From Desulfopila sp. IMCC35006 (GTDB taxonomy: Bacteria; Desulfobacterota; Desulfobulbia; Desulfobulbales; Desulfocapsaceae), in contig NZ_SWCM01000007.1 in the NCBI RefSeq assembly GCF_005116645.1, positions 219,164 through 283,163 on the forward strand: 64,000 nucleotides of DNA. Direction: 5' to 3'. Shown here piece after piece: positions 52,984-62,689 of the stretch; positions within the stretch are counted from its first letter, which is position 1, and each line of letters begins with the position of its first letter. Position numbers and translations under genes: made by a program. The notes under the pieces are model-generated. The model worked only from the letters and a program-made list of their open reading frames with translations. It made no database searches and was not told the DNA's origin.

Positions 52984-55422
52984 TTACACAACTCCTTTAC
53001 TGACCAGGAAGGAACTATACTGCATGTCGGTTTTTTTTATATGATTGACAAGCCAGTCCTTGAGGAACTCCATCAACTCGAGAGAGACGTCTTGCTCACC
53101 TTTTTTAAACTGTTCCTGGAACTGGAGTACTTGCGCGACAAGCTTGCTGTGTCCCTCTTTATGCACTGACTGCTCCGGGTAGTCGTATGTGGCAAAGAGC
53201 TTTTCTTCACTTTTAAAGTGGCTTGCCGTATAGTCGATCAGGTGGCCGAGAGTTTTGCCTACAGACTCCTTAGCCGACCCTGATTTCATGTGCAGGTACA
53301 GCTCATTGATCAGGTCAACCAGTTTTTTGTGCTGAACATCAATGGAGTCAATGCCGACGGAAAGTGACGCAGACCAGCGGAGCAAAGGCTGGGACGTTGC
53401 GAGAGTTCGTGAACCTGATTTCTTTTTTTCCAGTTTGCCGAGGTCAAAGCGACCGGTTTCCCGACTGATGCTCGCCGCGACATCTTTAAGTTCCCGGGAA
53501 TTTCCCTGTAATCGAAGACAACCTTCCTTGGCCTCTCCAGCTACCTTGCTGATTTCGGCTATATCTCTGGCAATTTCATTGGCAACAGTCGAGGCCTGGG
53601 CGACATTATCGTTGACCTCACTGATACCGCTTGCCGCTTCGTTGATGTTTTTGGATATATCGCCGGCGGTAACCGATTGTTCTTCACTTGCTGCGGCAAT
53701 GGTGGTGACAAGCTCATTGACACTGTTGATAACCCCGCTGATTTCTGAAATTTCCACAACGGTTTCATCGGTAGAGGATTGGATGGACTCAATTTTCGCC
53801 TTAATCTCCCCTGTTGCCTGTGCCGTCTGTTTAGCAAGTTCTTTGATCTCGTTGGCTACCACGGCAAATCCCTTGCCCGCTTCGCCCGCTCGAGCGGCTT
53901 CAATGGTGGCGTTAAGCGCGAGCAGGTTGGTCTGTTCGGAAATCTCGGTTATAACCTCAGTAACCTTGCTGATCTCCTTTGCCGCAAGGCCGAGATGATT
54001 GACCTTGTCCGAGGAGTTTTTGGCAGACTCTACGGCGTTTTTGGTCATGGTGCTGGCCTTGGATGTGTTGCGGGCAATTTCCTGCACAGCGGCGGTCATC
54101 TCGTCCATGGCAATAGCGACTACATTGACATTCTGGGCGGCCTGCTCACTCGCCATTGTCACCGATCGCATATTGACGCTCATTTCTTCCGTTGCGGCGG
54201 CCACCGTTTCCGCTCTGGAGGAGGAATGTTCAGCCCCGCCGGTCATATCCTCGGATGCCAGAGCAAGTTCTGTTGAGGTTGCCTGGAGGGTGCGGACTTC
54301 TTCGACAACATTGCCGATCATGTGCCGCAATTTTTCGCTCATCTCCTGCAGGGTTGCCTGGAGACTGCCGGGAATGTTTTTCACCGTGCTTTTTGTTGTG
54401 AGATCCCCGTCAGCAATACGCTTGGCAAGTGCGACCATGGCTGTCGGTTCCCCGCCAAGGAGTTTCAGGATGGAACGGGCATTGAGAAGCAGAATTCCAA
54501 GAACCATGGCAAACCCGATGATGGCGCCGACGATGAACATGTTGCGTGTACGATTGCTTACCGCGTTGCTGGTTGTGGTGATGTCGCCTACCGTCCTGGC
54601 GGAATTTTCAAAAATATTTTTTTCAATACCGGTTACAACAGTCTTCAGGTTGTCGTTTAAGGTCTTCGCCTCCTTGCCGAGAATGGAGGTAATAAGCTCA
54701 CCGTTGCTGTCAACCAGAGCATCGAACTGATCAGTCAGCATTTCCGATTGCAGTCTGGCCTGGGTCATGTCCATCCCAAGGGTGACGGTGCCGATAATTT
54801 CTCCGTCGGAAGTGATATCCCGGGAAAGCACCAGAACGTCGGGATCGTGCTCCCCGGCCTCGATAATTTTTGCAACATCGGGTCTTCCCTCCGGCAGGTA
54901 GGATTTGAGCTTTTCGTTTGTTCGGTTGAGAAAGCGGGTAAGCGGGTTTTTGTCCTTGTCCAGGTAGAAGAGAAAAACAATATCCTTATTCTGGTGTGCA
55001 CTGCGAACGTAGCTGTTCAGCGAGGCAAAATCTTTGGCGATAAAGGAGTTTACCGCGGTTATGGCCATAAGCTGGGCTATGTTGTCTCCATTTTGCCGGC
55101 GCAAGACCCGCATATTTTCCTGCACCGCCTGGGATGTCTTCTCCAGCGCTTTGGAGGATGACGCGGCGAGCACTTGTGAAACTTCCTCCTGCATTCGTTG
55201 CAGGTCAGTGTCAAACTGCTGAGATAACTGTCCAAGGTCATCGCCAATCGATGTTTCAATGGCAGTAAAAGAACTCTTTACCTGTTCATTGAGTGCTTTA
55301 CTGCTGTTTTTCTGGGTAAAAACCGTAAAGAAGATGGCGCTGACGATCATAACCAGCAGTGCAATGGCCACTGGAACGATGATTTGTGCTCGAAAATTAT
55401 TTCGCAGTGTGGATTGTAACAC
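52984..55422 (-). CDS. Methyl-accepting chemotaxis protein with C-terminal haemerythrin domain
   Basis: An 812-residue chemoreceptor. Membrane segments (about 13-35 and 295-318) bracket a periplasmic sensor of Cache-like character with SFIAKDFASLNSYVRSAH and FLFYLDKDKNPLTRF. HAMP and the signalling domain follow, with the tip EISEQTNLLALNATIEAARA. Residues about 680-812 form a bacteriohaemerythrin with all expected ligands: His698, His735, Glu739, His754, His758, His794 and Asp799. The diiron site binds O2, so the receptor probably reports oxygen, as Desulfovibrio DcrH does. A PhnD-like binding protein is encoded just upstream. Confidence 0.93.
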   Translation of the reverse strand: MLQSTLRNNFRAQIIVPVAIALLVMIVSAIFFTVFTQKNSSKALNEQVKSSFTAIETSIGDDLGQLSQQFDTDLQRMQEEVSQVLAASSSKALEKTSQAVQENMRVLRRQNGDNIAQLMAITAVNSFIAKDFASLNSYVRSAHQNKDIVFLFYLDKDKNPLTRFLNRTNEKLKSYLPEGRPDVAKIIEAGEHDPDVLVLSRDITSDGEIIGTVTLGMDMTQARLQSEMLTDQFDALVDSNGELITSILGKEAKTLNDNLKTVVTGIEKNIFENSARTVGDITTTSNAVSNRTRNMFIVGAIIGFAMVLGILLLNARSILKLLGGEPTAMVALAKRIADGDLTTKSTVKNIPGSLQATLQEMSEKLRHMIGNVVEEVRTLQATSTELALASEDMTGGAEHSSSRAETVAAATEEMSVNMRSVTMASEQAAQNVNVVAIAMDEMTAAVQEIARNTSKASTMTKNAVESAKNSSDKVNHLGLAAKEISKVTEVITEISEQTNLLALNATIEAARAGEAGKGFAVVANEIKELAKQTAQATGEIKAKIESIQSSTDETVVEISEISGVINSVNELVTTIAAASEEQSVTAGDISKNINEAASGISEVNDNVAQASTVANEIARDIAEISKVAGEAKEGCLRLQGNSRELKDVAASISRETGRFDLGKLEKKKSGSRTLATSQPLLRWSASLSVGIDSIDVQHKKLVDLINELYLHMKSGSAKESVGKTLGHLIDYTASHFKSEEKLFATYDYPEQSVHKEGHSKLVAQVLQFQEQFKKGEQDVSLELMEFLKDWLVNHIKKTDMQYSSFLVSKGVV

Positions 55423-55470
55423 GATATACCCCGTAAGTGGTGTTGTTAGGCTATTGATGCATATTCATAT

Positions 55471-55520
55471 GGCAGGTACATCAAAAAGAGGCGTGTTGTG
55501 TTCTTTTTGATGTACCTGCC
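55471..55520 (-). terminator. 19-bp perfect inverted repeat between binding protein and chemoreceptor
   Basis: 55471-55489 and 55502-55520 are fully complementary over 19 bp with a 12-base loop. The stem ends in A5/T5 pairs next to the loop rather than a free T-tract, so it resembles a transcript-end stem but not a standard terminator. It lies 14 bases after the binding-protein stop on the minus strand and 48 bases before the chemoreceptor start. Confidence 0.6.
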
Positions 55521-55534
55521 TCGCAGAAGGTCAA

Positions 55535-56425
55535 TCAGTTGGCGGAGGCGCCGACTTTAAGTGACTGTTGCAGGGCTTCAACACCTGCATAATCGAGTGG
55601 ATCGCTCCAGCCGACAACCTTTGCTGCTTTTGCCGCTTTATCTTCGGGTTTGAGTTCTTTGAGCGCCGCTACGACTTTTGCGGCGAGTGCGTCATCGGTT
55701 GCAGCAAGCTTGCTGAGAGGCCACTCGGGATACAAGGCCGTCGAACAGACGAAGGGGAAATCGGCGATGTCTTTTTTGCCGATGATCTTGAAATCGGCCA
55801 TGGAAATAGCGCCGGCGGCAGCCATTCGTTCCAGGGTGTCGGTGCGTACGGTGCCGGCATCGACCTGTTCGTTCTGCACGGCAAAGACAACGTTGTCATG
55901 TTTATCAAGAAATTCCATGGAGGCAAAATCCTTGAAAGGATCGATCCCGGCATCGACAAACTCTTTGTAGGCCATCTGCCAGCCGCCGAATGACGATTTC
56001 GAAACGGCCGCAAATTTTTTCCCCTTCAAATCAGCAAATGAATTGATCTTGTCGTTATACGCCGAGGTAAAGACAACACCACCAAAGGAGTTGAGAGATT
56101 TTCCCTGACGGGAATTGATCATGGTGGCAACGGGAACCGCACCATATTTGGTCTTGGCGGTGATAAACATAGAGGAATTCACCAAGAAAAACTGCACATC
56201 TCCTGCTTCCACCGCGGGAAAAACCTTGTCAAATGCCAGGGGAACGATTTCCACCGGCTGGCCGATCTTCTCGGTGAGGTATTCGCCGGTGGCTCCCCAT
56301 GCTTTTAACGCCGCTGCTGGGCCATCTTTGGCGAGAACACCTATTTTTACACTTGCTCCCGCCACACTGGCAACGCTGAATAATAAAAATGTGGCAACCG
56401 CAATCGCAAAAAACTTGTTTTTCAT
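55535..56425 (-). CDS. PhnD/SsuA-like periplasmic binding protein
   Basis: A 296-residue phosphate/phosphonate-type binding protein. A signal peptide of about 23 residues (ending AGAS) is followed by VKIGVLAKDGPAAALKAWGA and LTEKIGQPVEIVPLAFDKV. FAAVSKSSFGGWQMAYKEFV is in the usual family position for ligand contact. It has no permease or ATPase beside it. The ATG at 56423-56425 is preferred because GGAGGAA is five bases upstream. Phosphate, phosphonate, phosphite and small sulfonates are all possible ligands; it may also serve the adjacent chemoreceptor. Confidence 0.85.
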   Translation of the reverse strand: MKNKFFAIAVATFLLFSVASVAGASVKIGVLAKDGPAAALKAWGATGEYLTEKIGQPVEIVPLAFDKVFPAVEAGDVQFFLVNSSMFITAKTKYGAVPVATMINSRQGKSLNSFGGVVFTSAYNDKINSFADLKGKKFAAVSKSSFGGWQMAYKEFVDAGIDPFKDFASMEFLDKHDNVVFAVQNEQVDAGTVRTDTLERMAAAGAISMADFKIIGKKDIADFPFVCSTALYPEWPLSKLAATDDALAAKVVAALKELKPEDKAAKAAKVVGWSDPLDYAGVEALQQSLKVGASAN

Positions 56426-56942
56426 CATTTCCTCCATAGTAAATAGAAATTATTTTTTTATCTAAAATTGATGATTGTCGATGACAATTTAAGAAAGTTT
56501 CTCACAATGCCGAAGCTCTTGTCAAGCAATCCTCCGCATTTTTTGCATTTGCGATAACGCAATATTTCGCAGACACTACAATGTGATACCTTGTCGTGTC
56601 TGCCAGGGGTAAGCAACAATAGAACCATTTGCCAAACCATATTGATTCTCAAAAATCAGTTGTGTGAATTACTGGCTGAGGTGGACAAAAGAAAAGACGT
56701 CGAAGGGCAGGGCCTCCGTCAAGATGGTTGTGCAGAGAAAAAGCGGGGGATGCAGGACCTGGTGCCGTCATCTGCAGTTGTCCGGAAATTTCGGACAACT
56801 GCAGATTCGTCAGGTTCGCCTTCTTGAAAAAAAAACAGGATATGTTCGAAAAGTCTTTTTGTTAAAAAAAGCAGTCGGTTAGGGATGATTCATCCGGACT
56901 GCTTCGATGGTAAATTGTGGTAAACAAAGAACATAAAATACT
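56426..56942. other. Gene-free region with a 15-bp inverted repeat
   Basis: No gene is supported. ATCTGCAGTTGTCCG (56770-56784) and CGGACAACTGCAGAT (56792-56806) form a perfect 15-bp stem with a seven-base loop. It may close the sulfite reductase transcript with the terminator nearby or regulate the PhnD-like gene. A T-run on the minus strand follows the smaller hairpin at 56864-56903. Confidence 0.5.
56864..56903 (-). terminator. Intrinsic terminator after the sulfite reductase gene
   Basis: On the minus strand AGCAGTC and GACTGCT form a 7-bp stem around an inner GGATG/CATCC stem, followed by TTTTTTT. It lies 40-80 bases past the sulfite reductase stop. Confidence 0.8.
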
Positions 56943-57608
56943 TTAACGGTCCTTTTTAACGGCCATTGCAAAAGGCTCTAACCCAACTCTTTCAATCATT
57001 TTTCCAAGGCGTTCTCCGCCCTTTGCATTGTCTTTGTAATAGTTCACAACATCCTCAACGGCTTTGAGAGCGGCTTCGTCATCCAGGCCTTTGATTAATT
57101 CCTTGCCGATTCGGGGTTGCGATCCGACATTGCCGCCAATTGTCACAATCCAGCCGTCTCTATCGCCAATCAAACCAATATCTCTCACCCATGATTCTGC
57201 ACAGCTCAGTTTGCAGCCAGAGACCGCCATCTTGAATTTTCCGGGGAGCTGCAGGGCATGATATTTTTCATCCATTTTCATGCCAATTCCAACAGCATCC
57301 TGTTTGCCGAGTTTACAAAAGGTTGTTCCCGGGCAGGTTCGAATACTCCGCACGCACAATCCCACGGCTGCACCTTTTGCCAAACCCAGTTCTTCCCATG
57401 CCGCATCAATATCTTCTTCTTTGAGACCAACAATAGCGATACGTGTGGCACCGGTAATTTTGATGGATTTGGCGTTATATTTTTCAGAAACATCGGCAAT
57501 CTTTCTGAGCAGTTCCGGGGTCACAAAACCACAGGGGATATGTGGGGCAATCGCATAGCTGTTTTCCTGAATCTGCGGGATGGCTCCTTTTTCTCCAAGT
57601 TTCAACAT
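56943..57608 (-). CDS. Small assimilatory-type sulfite reductase (sirohaem, 4Fe-4S)
   Basis: A 221-residue nitrite/sulfite reductase-type protein. Cysteines 92 and 98 (CPGTTFC) and 132 and 136 (SGCKLSC) give the C-x5-C and C-x3-C pattern binding the 4Fe-4S cluster next to sirohaem. The length matches the single-domain low-spin sulfite reductase of Desulfovibrio (about 218 residues), not the larger DsrAB subunits. It reduces sulfite to sulfide by six electrons. It is a single gene with a terminator downstream. Confidence 0.93.
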   Translation of the reverse strand: MLKLGEKGAIPQIQENSYAIAPHIPCGFVTPELLRKIADVSEKYNAKSIKITGATRIAIVGLKEEDIDAAWEELGLAKGAAVGLCVRSIRTCPGTTFCKLGKQDAVGIGMKMDEKYHALQLPGKFKMAVSGCKLSCAESWVRDIGLIGDRDGWIVTIGGNVGSQPRIGKELIKGLDDEAALKAVEDVVNYYKDNAKGGERLGKMIERVGLEPFAMAVKKDR

Positions 57609-57767
57609 GATGTAATCTCCAAATTTGAATAAGATTGTTATTTAAAAGCAGCAACCGGGGCCAGGCCACGGTTTCCTAAAAGGTTTATAGAATTTCGGGC
57701 AGAGTTCTGTTTTCAGATGGCTGATGTGCTTAGCCCGGGACGCGGGAATATACCCCCCCTGAATGTT

Positions 57768-60700
57768 TTATATGGCGTCCAGTGAGAGTTTAGCAGACGG
57801 GGCCCCATTGTCGGCAAGCGGTTCGGGATCTTTGACGCCTATGCGCTCTTTCGAGATCTTCGCTTTGCCTTCAAGTTCCCCGGCAATAGCCTGGGTACGT
57901 TTTCCGGCAAGCTGGAGGAAGGTCTGGTCGGTAATTTTTTCGCTCTCAGCAAGCCGGATAGAGAGTTCCCCTGCCCAGAGGGCGGCCTGCTCGGAGCTCT
58001 TTCCGCCGGGGACAATCTTATACAGCCCGAGGTTGTCAACCATCTTTGTGAATACCCCCTTCTGGTTGCCTTTTTTCTGCTGATTCGTCGCGGGGGTACG
58101 CGGTTTCACCGAGCCTGTCGCGATGCCTTTCTCCAGTTCCCCCAGCGACGCCTTTCCGAAGCGCTCCCGGTACAGGTCCTCCAGAATATTCTGCGTCCTG
58201 GAGTTGGTGAAATCGAGCGATCCGGGATCTTCATCGGGTCCAAGTTTTTCTCCCTGTCTGGCGGCGACAAGCCTGCGAATACTCAGATCCTTTAATTCCC
58301 TGCCGTCAGCATCAGGGCTGTAGCGTCCCTGGATAACCAGCTTGAGCTGGGGCCGACTTTTCAGGGCATCGGCAAGTTTCAGGAGTTTCTCTTTTTCCGG
58401 TGGCAGGAGCTCGGCGCTCCCCGGGTCAAATACCACCGCATCGAAGTTTATGTCCTCCCCCCCGAAGAGACTTCCGAGTGCCCGGAACGGGGCGGTAACC
58501 GCCTTGGTGATCAGGTTTGTAAAAGCCTTCCAGACAAGGGGCCCGATACTGAATTGGGGATCTTTCAGATCTCCGGTTACGGGAAGGCCGATATTGATGC
58601 GCCCATCTGCATCCTGTAAAAGTGCAATGGCCAGATCCAGGGGCAGGTTGGCTGCGTCCGGGTCGTCCACCTGTTCTCCCAGCATCAGGTTATCAATGAG
58701 TATTTTATTGTCTCCTACCATTTTGTAATCATGAATCACATACTTGAAATCGGCGGAGACCTTGCCGGACTTGATCAGGCGGCCAGCGAACTTGCCGGAA
58801 TAGGGCGAGAGGTTTTTCATTTCCACGTTTTGAAAGACCATCGCAATATCGGATGAACGTCCAAAATCGTTGGGCCGAATCACCCCGCTGATTTTGGCCA
58901 TCCCGTATCTGTCCACGCGTCCGGCCATCTTGATTTTGGCCTGCGTGTTTTCGGTCGACGAGAGGCCGGTTATTGTTCCCTTGAGGTCATGGATACGGGT
59001 CTTGAATTGAGGCCGCAGGCTCAGGTCGGCAAAGATCATGTTGCCTTTTTCCACCTGCACCCGGGAAATTTTATACGGGAAGGGGGCCTGGTCATTGTTC
59101 TGTTCCGGTTTGGCTGCTGGCGGAGGAGCTGTGCCACCCTGCTGTTTTTTCAAAATCTTGGCCAGGTTCAGGGTTTTGTCTTCCCCGATAATCAACTCCC
59201 CGACCGGTTTTACAATCTTGATATCCTCTATCTCAAGCCCGTTGGGTTGCAGGGTCAGCGTCGCCTTGGGGAGCTGCACGGCGTCCCAGCTCAGATAGGG
59301 GGTTTTAACACCGGGGTTGGTAAGGCTTAAATCATTCAGGCTGAAGTCACCTGCATAGGCGATGCTGGATGCGGCTCCGGGCACGCCATACCGCATTTTA
59401 CCGCGCGTTGAAACCGCTGCTGACTCTATGGTCAGGGTGACATAGGGCTCGATATAGGGTTGCAGGGACGTGAGCACCAGACCGGCTATGTTGATATCCG
59501 CCTCTACCGACGGGATGGCAGGATTCACCGTGCCGTTTACTGTCGCGGTTCCCCCCTGTTCCATCTGAAAACCCAATGTGAACGCCATGGGGGACTTGCC
59601 GTCAATATCAGCCAGTTTGGCCTTGAATCCCTGCAGACTGAGAACCGGTTTGTCTGAAGCGGTTGTCAGGTCGGAAAACCGCGAACTGAAGCCGTCCAGC
59701 TCAAAGGACTTGACCAGAAATTTCCAGGCGGGGCCGGCGTCGGTTGCAGGTTTTGCCGCCCCCGGAGATTTTTCGGCTGCCCCTTTTGTCTCCAGGGCCC
59801 GCAGCCAGTTCAGTGTCCCATCCGCATCCCGTCCGGCATCAAGACGACCGGTGTGCAGAGCTATCCGGGCAACCTTGAGCGCACGAGCGTCCAGATCGCA
59901 TTCTCCACCTTCAACCGTCAGCTTCTCTGTGGTAAACAACGGCTCCGGGGCCAGGGCAGACCGGATAGCGACCGCTTGCAGCTCACTGGATATTTCCTGC
60001 AGGCTCACCTTGTTGCCCTGTGCCCCCGCTTCCACCTGCGCCTTGAGACTGAGGTTAATGCCCCCAATTCCTGCCTCTATCGGGGTCTTGCGACTCTTGT
60101 CGTCCAGGGCAAGGGAGACGTCTTTGACCTCGATGGCGTCAACGTTCATCCTGAAAGGAGGATCTGCCGGGGCAGGGGCAGAAGACACAACAACCTTGGG
60201 GGGTGGCGGAGAGGACGTTTTCTCGGCAGCGCCGGCAACCGATTGTGCCGGTGGCGCAGCAGGGGCAGAGAGTGCTTGCCGGTTCTGCTTTGCCGGTTCC
60301 GCGGCACGGACAATCCGTTGCAGGTTAAGGCCTCCGGTTTCGTTGATGCGAACATCGACCGCCCCCTCTTCGACCAGCAGCTTGCCTATCTGCAATTTTC
60401 TGGTCGTCAGGTCGAAATGCGGCGCATCCAGATCGACCTTTTTTAGCTGCAGGAAGGCCTTCTCCGCGTGAAGCAGCTGCAGGGACAGCTCCGACAGGGA
60501 GATCCGAAGCCCATCGAGCGTCATCTGCATGGGACTGGAAGCACCATCCAGGTGATATCCGGTGGTGATGGTAATCTGACCCGTCGGTTGTTCCAGGTTG
60601 GTATTGTCCTTAACAAACTGCCATAGACTGGCGGTCCGGATGCCGGTAAGGCGCAAACTGCCCTCCGAGCGCAAGGGGGTAAGCGTTACCCCGCCTTCCC

Positions 60701-61325
60701 ACTGCAGGGACTCGCCATTTTCTGTCGCAGCGGAAATGGCATAGGAGCCGTTATGCTCTTTAAGCGAAGAGAGATCTTTGATCTGCAGATTGAGTTTTTC
60801 CAGACTGAGTTGCGCCGGTGTGCTCTGGCGGTTGTCGACTGCGACAATCCGCCCCTCGTTGATGGCTGCTCCCTGCAGGATGAATCGCAGGAGTCTGGCG
60901 TCAGGTTTTGCTGGTTCCGGTGGAGTCGACGATGCGGGGGCCAGCTTTTCGAAATTGATCGTGCCGTCGGGCTCAACGGCCAGATGGATCTCCGGCTTGT
61001 CGAGAGCGAATTCCCGCAGCACGACAGCCCAACGAAAAAGGCTGCTCGTCTCCAGGTCGACAAAAAGCCTTGCAAAGGCAACCAGCGGCGATCCGTCGGC
61101 CTGTTTCAGGCTGAATCCATTAATTTCAACGGTCAAAAGAAAGGGGTTGATGCGGATTTTCTGCAGGTCCGCCTGGCAATGCAGGTCCTGGTGTGCGTAT
61201 CTGGGGACATACCAGCGGACCAGCGCTGGCAGGGCGACGAAGCCGGCAAGGGCATACAGCAGCAGGGCAGCCACCGAAATTACCAGAAATTTACGGGTCA
61301 AGATCTTTGGTAGTTTGAGTTTCAT
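57768..61325 (-). CDS. DUF748/AsmA-like giant envelope protein
   Basis: A 1185-residue protein with one N-terminal membrane anchor (about residues 10-30) and a long periplasmic part. The opening LPALVRWYVPRYAHQDLHCQ and the repeated beta-rich segments, with Pro/Ala-rich linkers near 340-390 and 710-735, match the DUF748 branch of the AsmA-like superfamily, which is thought to bridge membranes or move lipids. A small OmpA-like motif lies toward the C-terminus (FDPGSAELLPPEKEKLLKLA, then LVIQGRYSPDADGRELKDLS), suggesting peptidoglycan contact. It is transcribed alone. Confidence 0.88.
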   Translation of the reverse strand: MKLKLPKILTRKFLVISVAALLLYALAGFVALPALVRWYVPRYAHQDLHCQADLQKIRINPFLLTVEINGFSLKQADGSPLVAFARLFVDLETSSLFRWAVVLREFALDKPEIHLAVEPDGTINFEKLAPASSTPPEPAKPDARLLRFILQGAAINEGRIVAVDNRQSTPAQLSLEKLNLQIKDLSSLKEHNGSYAISAATENGESLQWEGGVTLTPLRSEGSLRLTGIRTASLWQFVKDNTNLEQPTGQITITTGYHLDGASSPMQMTLDGLRISLSELSLQLLHAEKAFLQLKKVDLDAPHFDLTTRKLQIGKLLVEEGAVDVRINETGGLNLQRIVRAAEPAKQNRQALSAPAAPPAQSVAGAAEKTSSPPPPKVVVSSAPAPADPPFRMNVDAIEVKDVSLALDDKSRKTPIEAGIGGINLSLKAQVEAGAQGNKVSLQEISSELQAVAIRSALAPEPLFTTEKLTVEGGECDLDARALKVARIALHTGRLDAGRDADGTLNWLRALETKGAAEKSPGAAKPATDAGPAWKFLVKSFELDGFSSRFSDLTTASDKPVLSLQGFKAKLADIDGKSPMAFTLGFQMEQGGTATVNGTVNPAIPSVEADINIAGLVLTSLQPYIEPYVTLTIESAAVSTRGKMRYGVPGAASSIAYAGDFSLNDLSLTNPGVKTPYLSWDAVQLPKATLTLQPNGLEIEDIKIVKPVGELIIGEDKTLNLAKILKKQQGGTAPPPAAKPEQNNDQAPFPYKISRVQVEKGNMIFADLSLRPQFKTRIHDLKGTITGLSSTENTQAKIKMAGRVDRYGMAKISGVIRPNDFGRSSDIAMVFQNVEMKNLSPYSGKFAGRLIKSGKVSADFKYVIHDYKMVGDNKILIDNLMLGEQVDDPDAANLPLDLAIALLQDADGRINIGLPVTGDLKDPQFSIGPLVWKAFTNLITKAVTAPFRALGSLFGGEDINFDAVVFDPGSAELLPPEKEKLLKLADALKSRPQLKLVIQGRYSPDADGRELKDLSIRRLVAARQGEKLGPDEDPGSLDFTNSRTQNILEDLYRERFGKASLGELEKGIATGSVKPRTPATNQQKKGNQKGVFTKMVDNLGLYKIVPGGKSSEQAALWAGELSIRLAESEKITDQTFLQLAGKRTQAIAGELEGKAKISKERIGVKDPEPLADNGAPSAKLSLDAI

Positions 61326-61823
61326 GGTCCATCCTGTGAAAAGGTGAGATGCTACAAGATGTTAAAACGTTTTTAAAGGCGTTACAACTCACAAACGAAG
61401 CAGTGCCAAAAAACTGAACAAGCCTCCAAGTAGAAAATCTGCTGCCAATAATGCAAACAAAGGTTACAAAAAGAAGCAGAAATTGACAAAAAGAACAAGA
61501 CAAAACGTGCACCTGGAACACTCGTTCACGGGCAGGCATATTGTGTGTGGTCAAAAGAAGAGGCAAGGGATGACGTCGGATGCAGAAGTGTTGGCATCTT
61601 AAAGCGACCATTCGGCCAATATCTTTTTGAAAATATGAGAATAGAGAATTATCTGATTGCCGCTAACCCTCTGCTATATGGGGATATGAGGTTTGTGCTG
61701 ATGTCCAGCCGGGATGCGCGGATTGGCGAAACCTCAAATGGGAGATCGAAGGGGAGTGATGGACTCATATAAAAACAGGCGGCAAGTGATTGGCTGTACC
61801 AGGCTGGAATAATACGGTCTCAC
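61326..61823. other. 498-base gap with no supported feature
   Basis: Short open frames on both strands overlap each other and look compositionally random. The only striking feature is a purine-rich stretch around 61452-61505 (AAAAAGAAGCAGAAATTGAC and similar). I see no gene, tRNA or strong hairpin. Confidence 0.6.
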
Positions 61824-62273
61824 TTATACCGCCGCAATCTTTACCACGACTTTGTGGATCTGACCTGAGGAGATCAGGGGCATATGTGCGTCTTCTGGAA
61901 AGAAGACAGCAAACTCTCCACTTTCGATTGCGAGCCAGGTATTCGGTTGGTCCGTGAAGAACTGCAGGTCAGATTCATGATCGTACTCCCCGGAGGGGTG
62001 TTTGCATAATGACCTGGGCTTCCATCCTATGTCATCGGTACCGGCCAAAATCAATTGTATATCAATGTATCTCTCATGCGTTTCAAGCTGCGCATCCTCT
62101 TTTTTAAGACCAATGTCCTTAGACACCATTGCAAAGACGCGTTCACCATCTATTTCATATCTTCCCACCGCCATTTCCTTGAGTTCAGGGCGCAAGAGAA
62201 ACTCAAACGCCTTGGGAAACCCATCGTTGATGCCCAGGTAACGGTGTGCATTTTCAAGTATATCCAAAATCAT
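61824..62273 (-). CDS. YhcH/YjgK/YiaL-family protein
   Basis: A 149-residue cupin-like protein of the YhcH/DUF386 family. The metal-binding motif is THERYIDIQLILAGTDDIG near residue 65, the second block is FPEDAHMPLI near residue 125, and IHKVVVKI closes the sheet. Family members bind sugar-derived ligands, with roles proposed in sialic-acid or sugar catabolism. No sugar gene is adjacent, so the substrate is unknown. Confidence 0.9.
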   Translation of the reverse strand: MILDILENAHRYLGINDGFPKAFEFLLRPELKEMAVGRYEIDGERVFAMVSKDIGLKKEDAQLETHERYIDIQLILAGTDDIGWKPRSLCKHPSGEYDHESDLQFFTDQPNTWLAIESGEFAVFFPEDAHMPLISSGQIHKVVVKIAAV

Positions 62274-62689
62274 GTGTATTCCTTTATGGGATAATGTTGT
62301 ATTAACAAAATGTTTACGCTAGCCGGGCGTGGGCAACCTGGACCGCTGAGAGCAACACCGCATTCAACAATGCTTTTTAACCCCTGTCTTTGTCTTAGTA
62401 CAATGGAAACGTATATAATAATTTCGCCGCGATCTGGGGTTGCATAGTTTTAATTCTCTTTTCTCATTTGGTTGCAGTTAAAGTTTTCTCCTAAAGCGCC
62501 CTCTTTTATAATGGGTTTTAGTTCATGCGGCAACTTCCCTGACACTGGGGGAGCCGGATAAAACTAACATTAAAACATGATCATTAAAGACCGAACCTTC
62601 AACGTATCTTAAATCGTTACTCTCTCAATTTCTCGAAAATATAAATGTTCGATATGATAACCAAATATTTAAATTATTCTTGACGTATA
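62274..62689. other. A+T-rich gap with no supported feature
   Basis: I see no convincing frame in 416 bases between the YhcH-family gene and the small membrane protein. Confidence 0.6.

Noticed and set aside
61545..61772. 75-codon + frame after the DUF748 gene
   Set aside because: No ribosome binding site, no homology that I recognise, composition as in the surrounding non-coding sequence.
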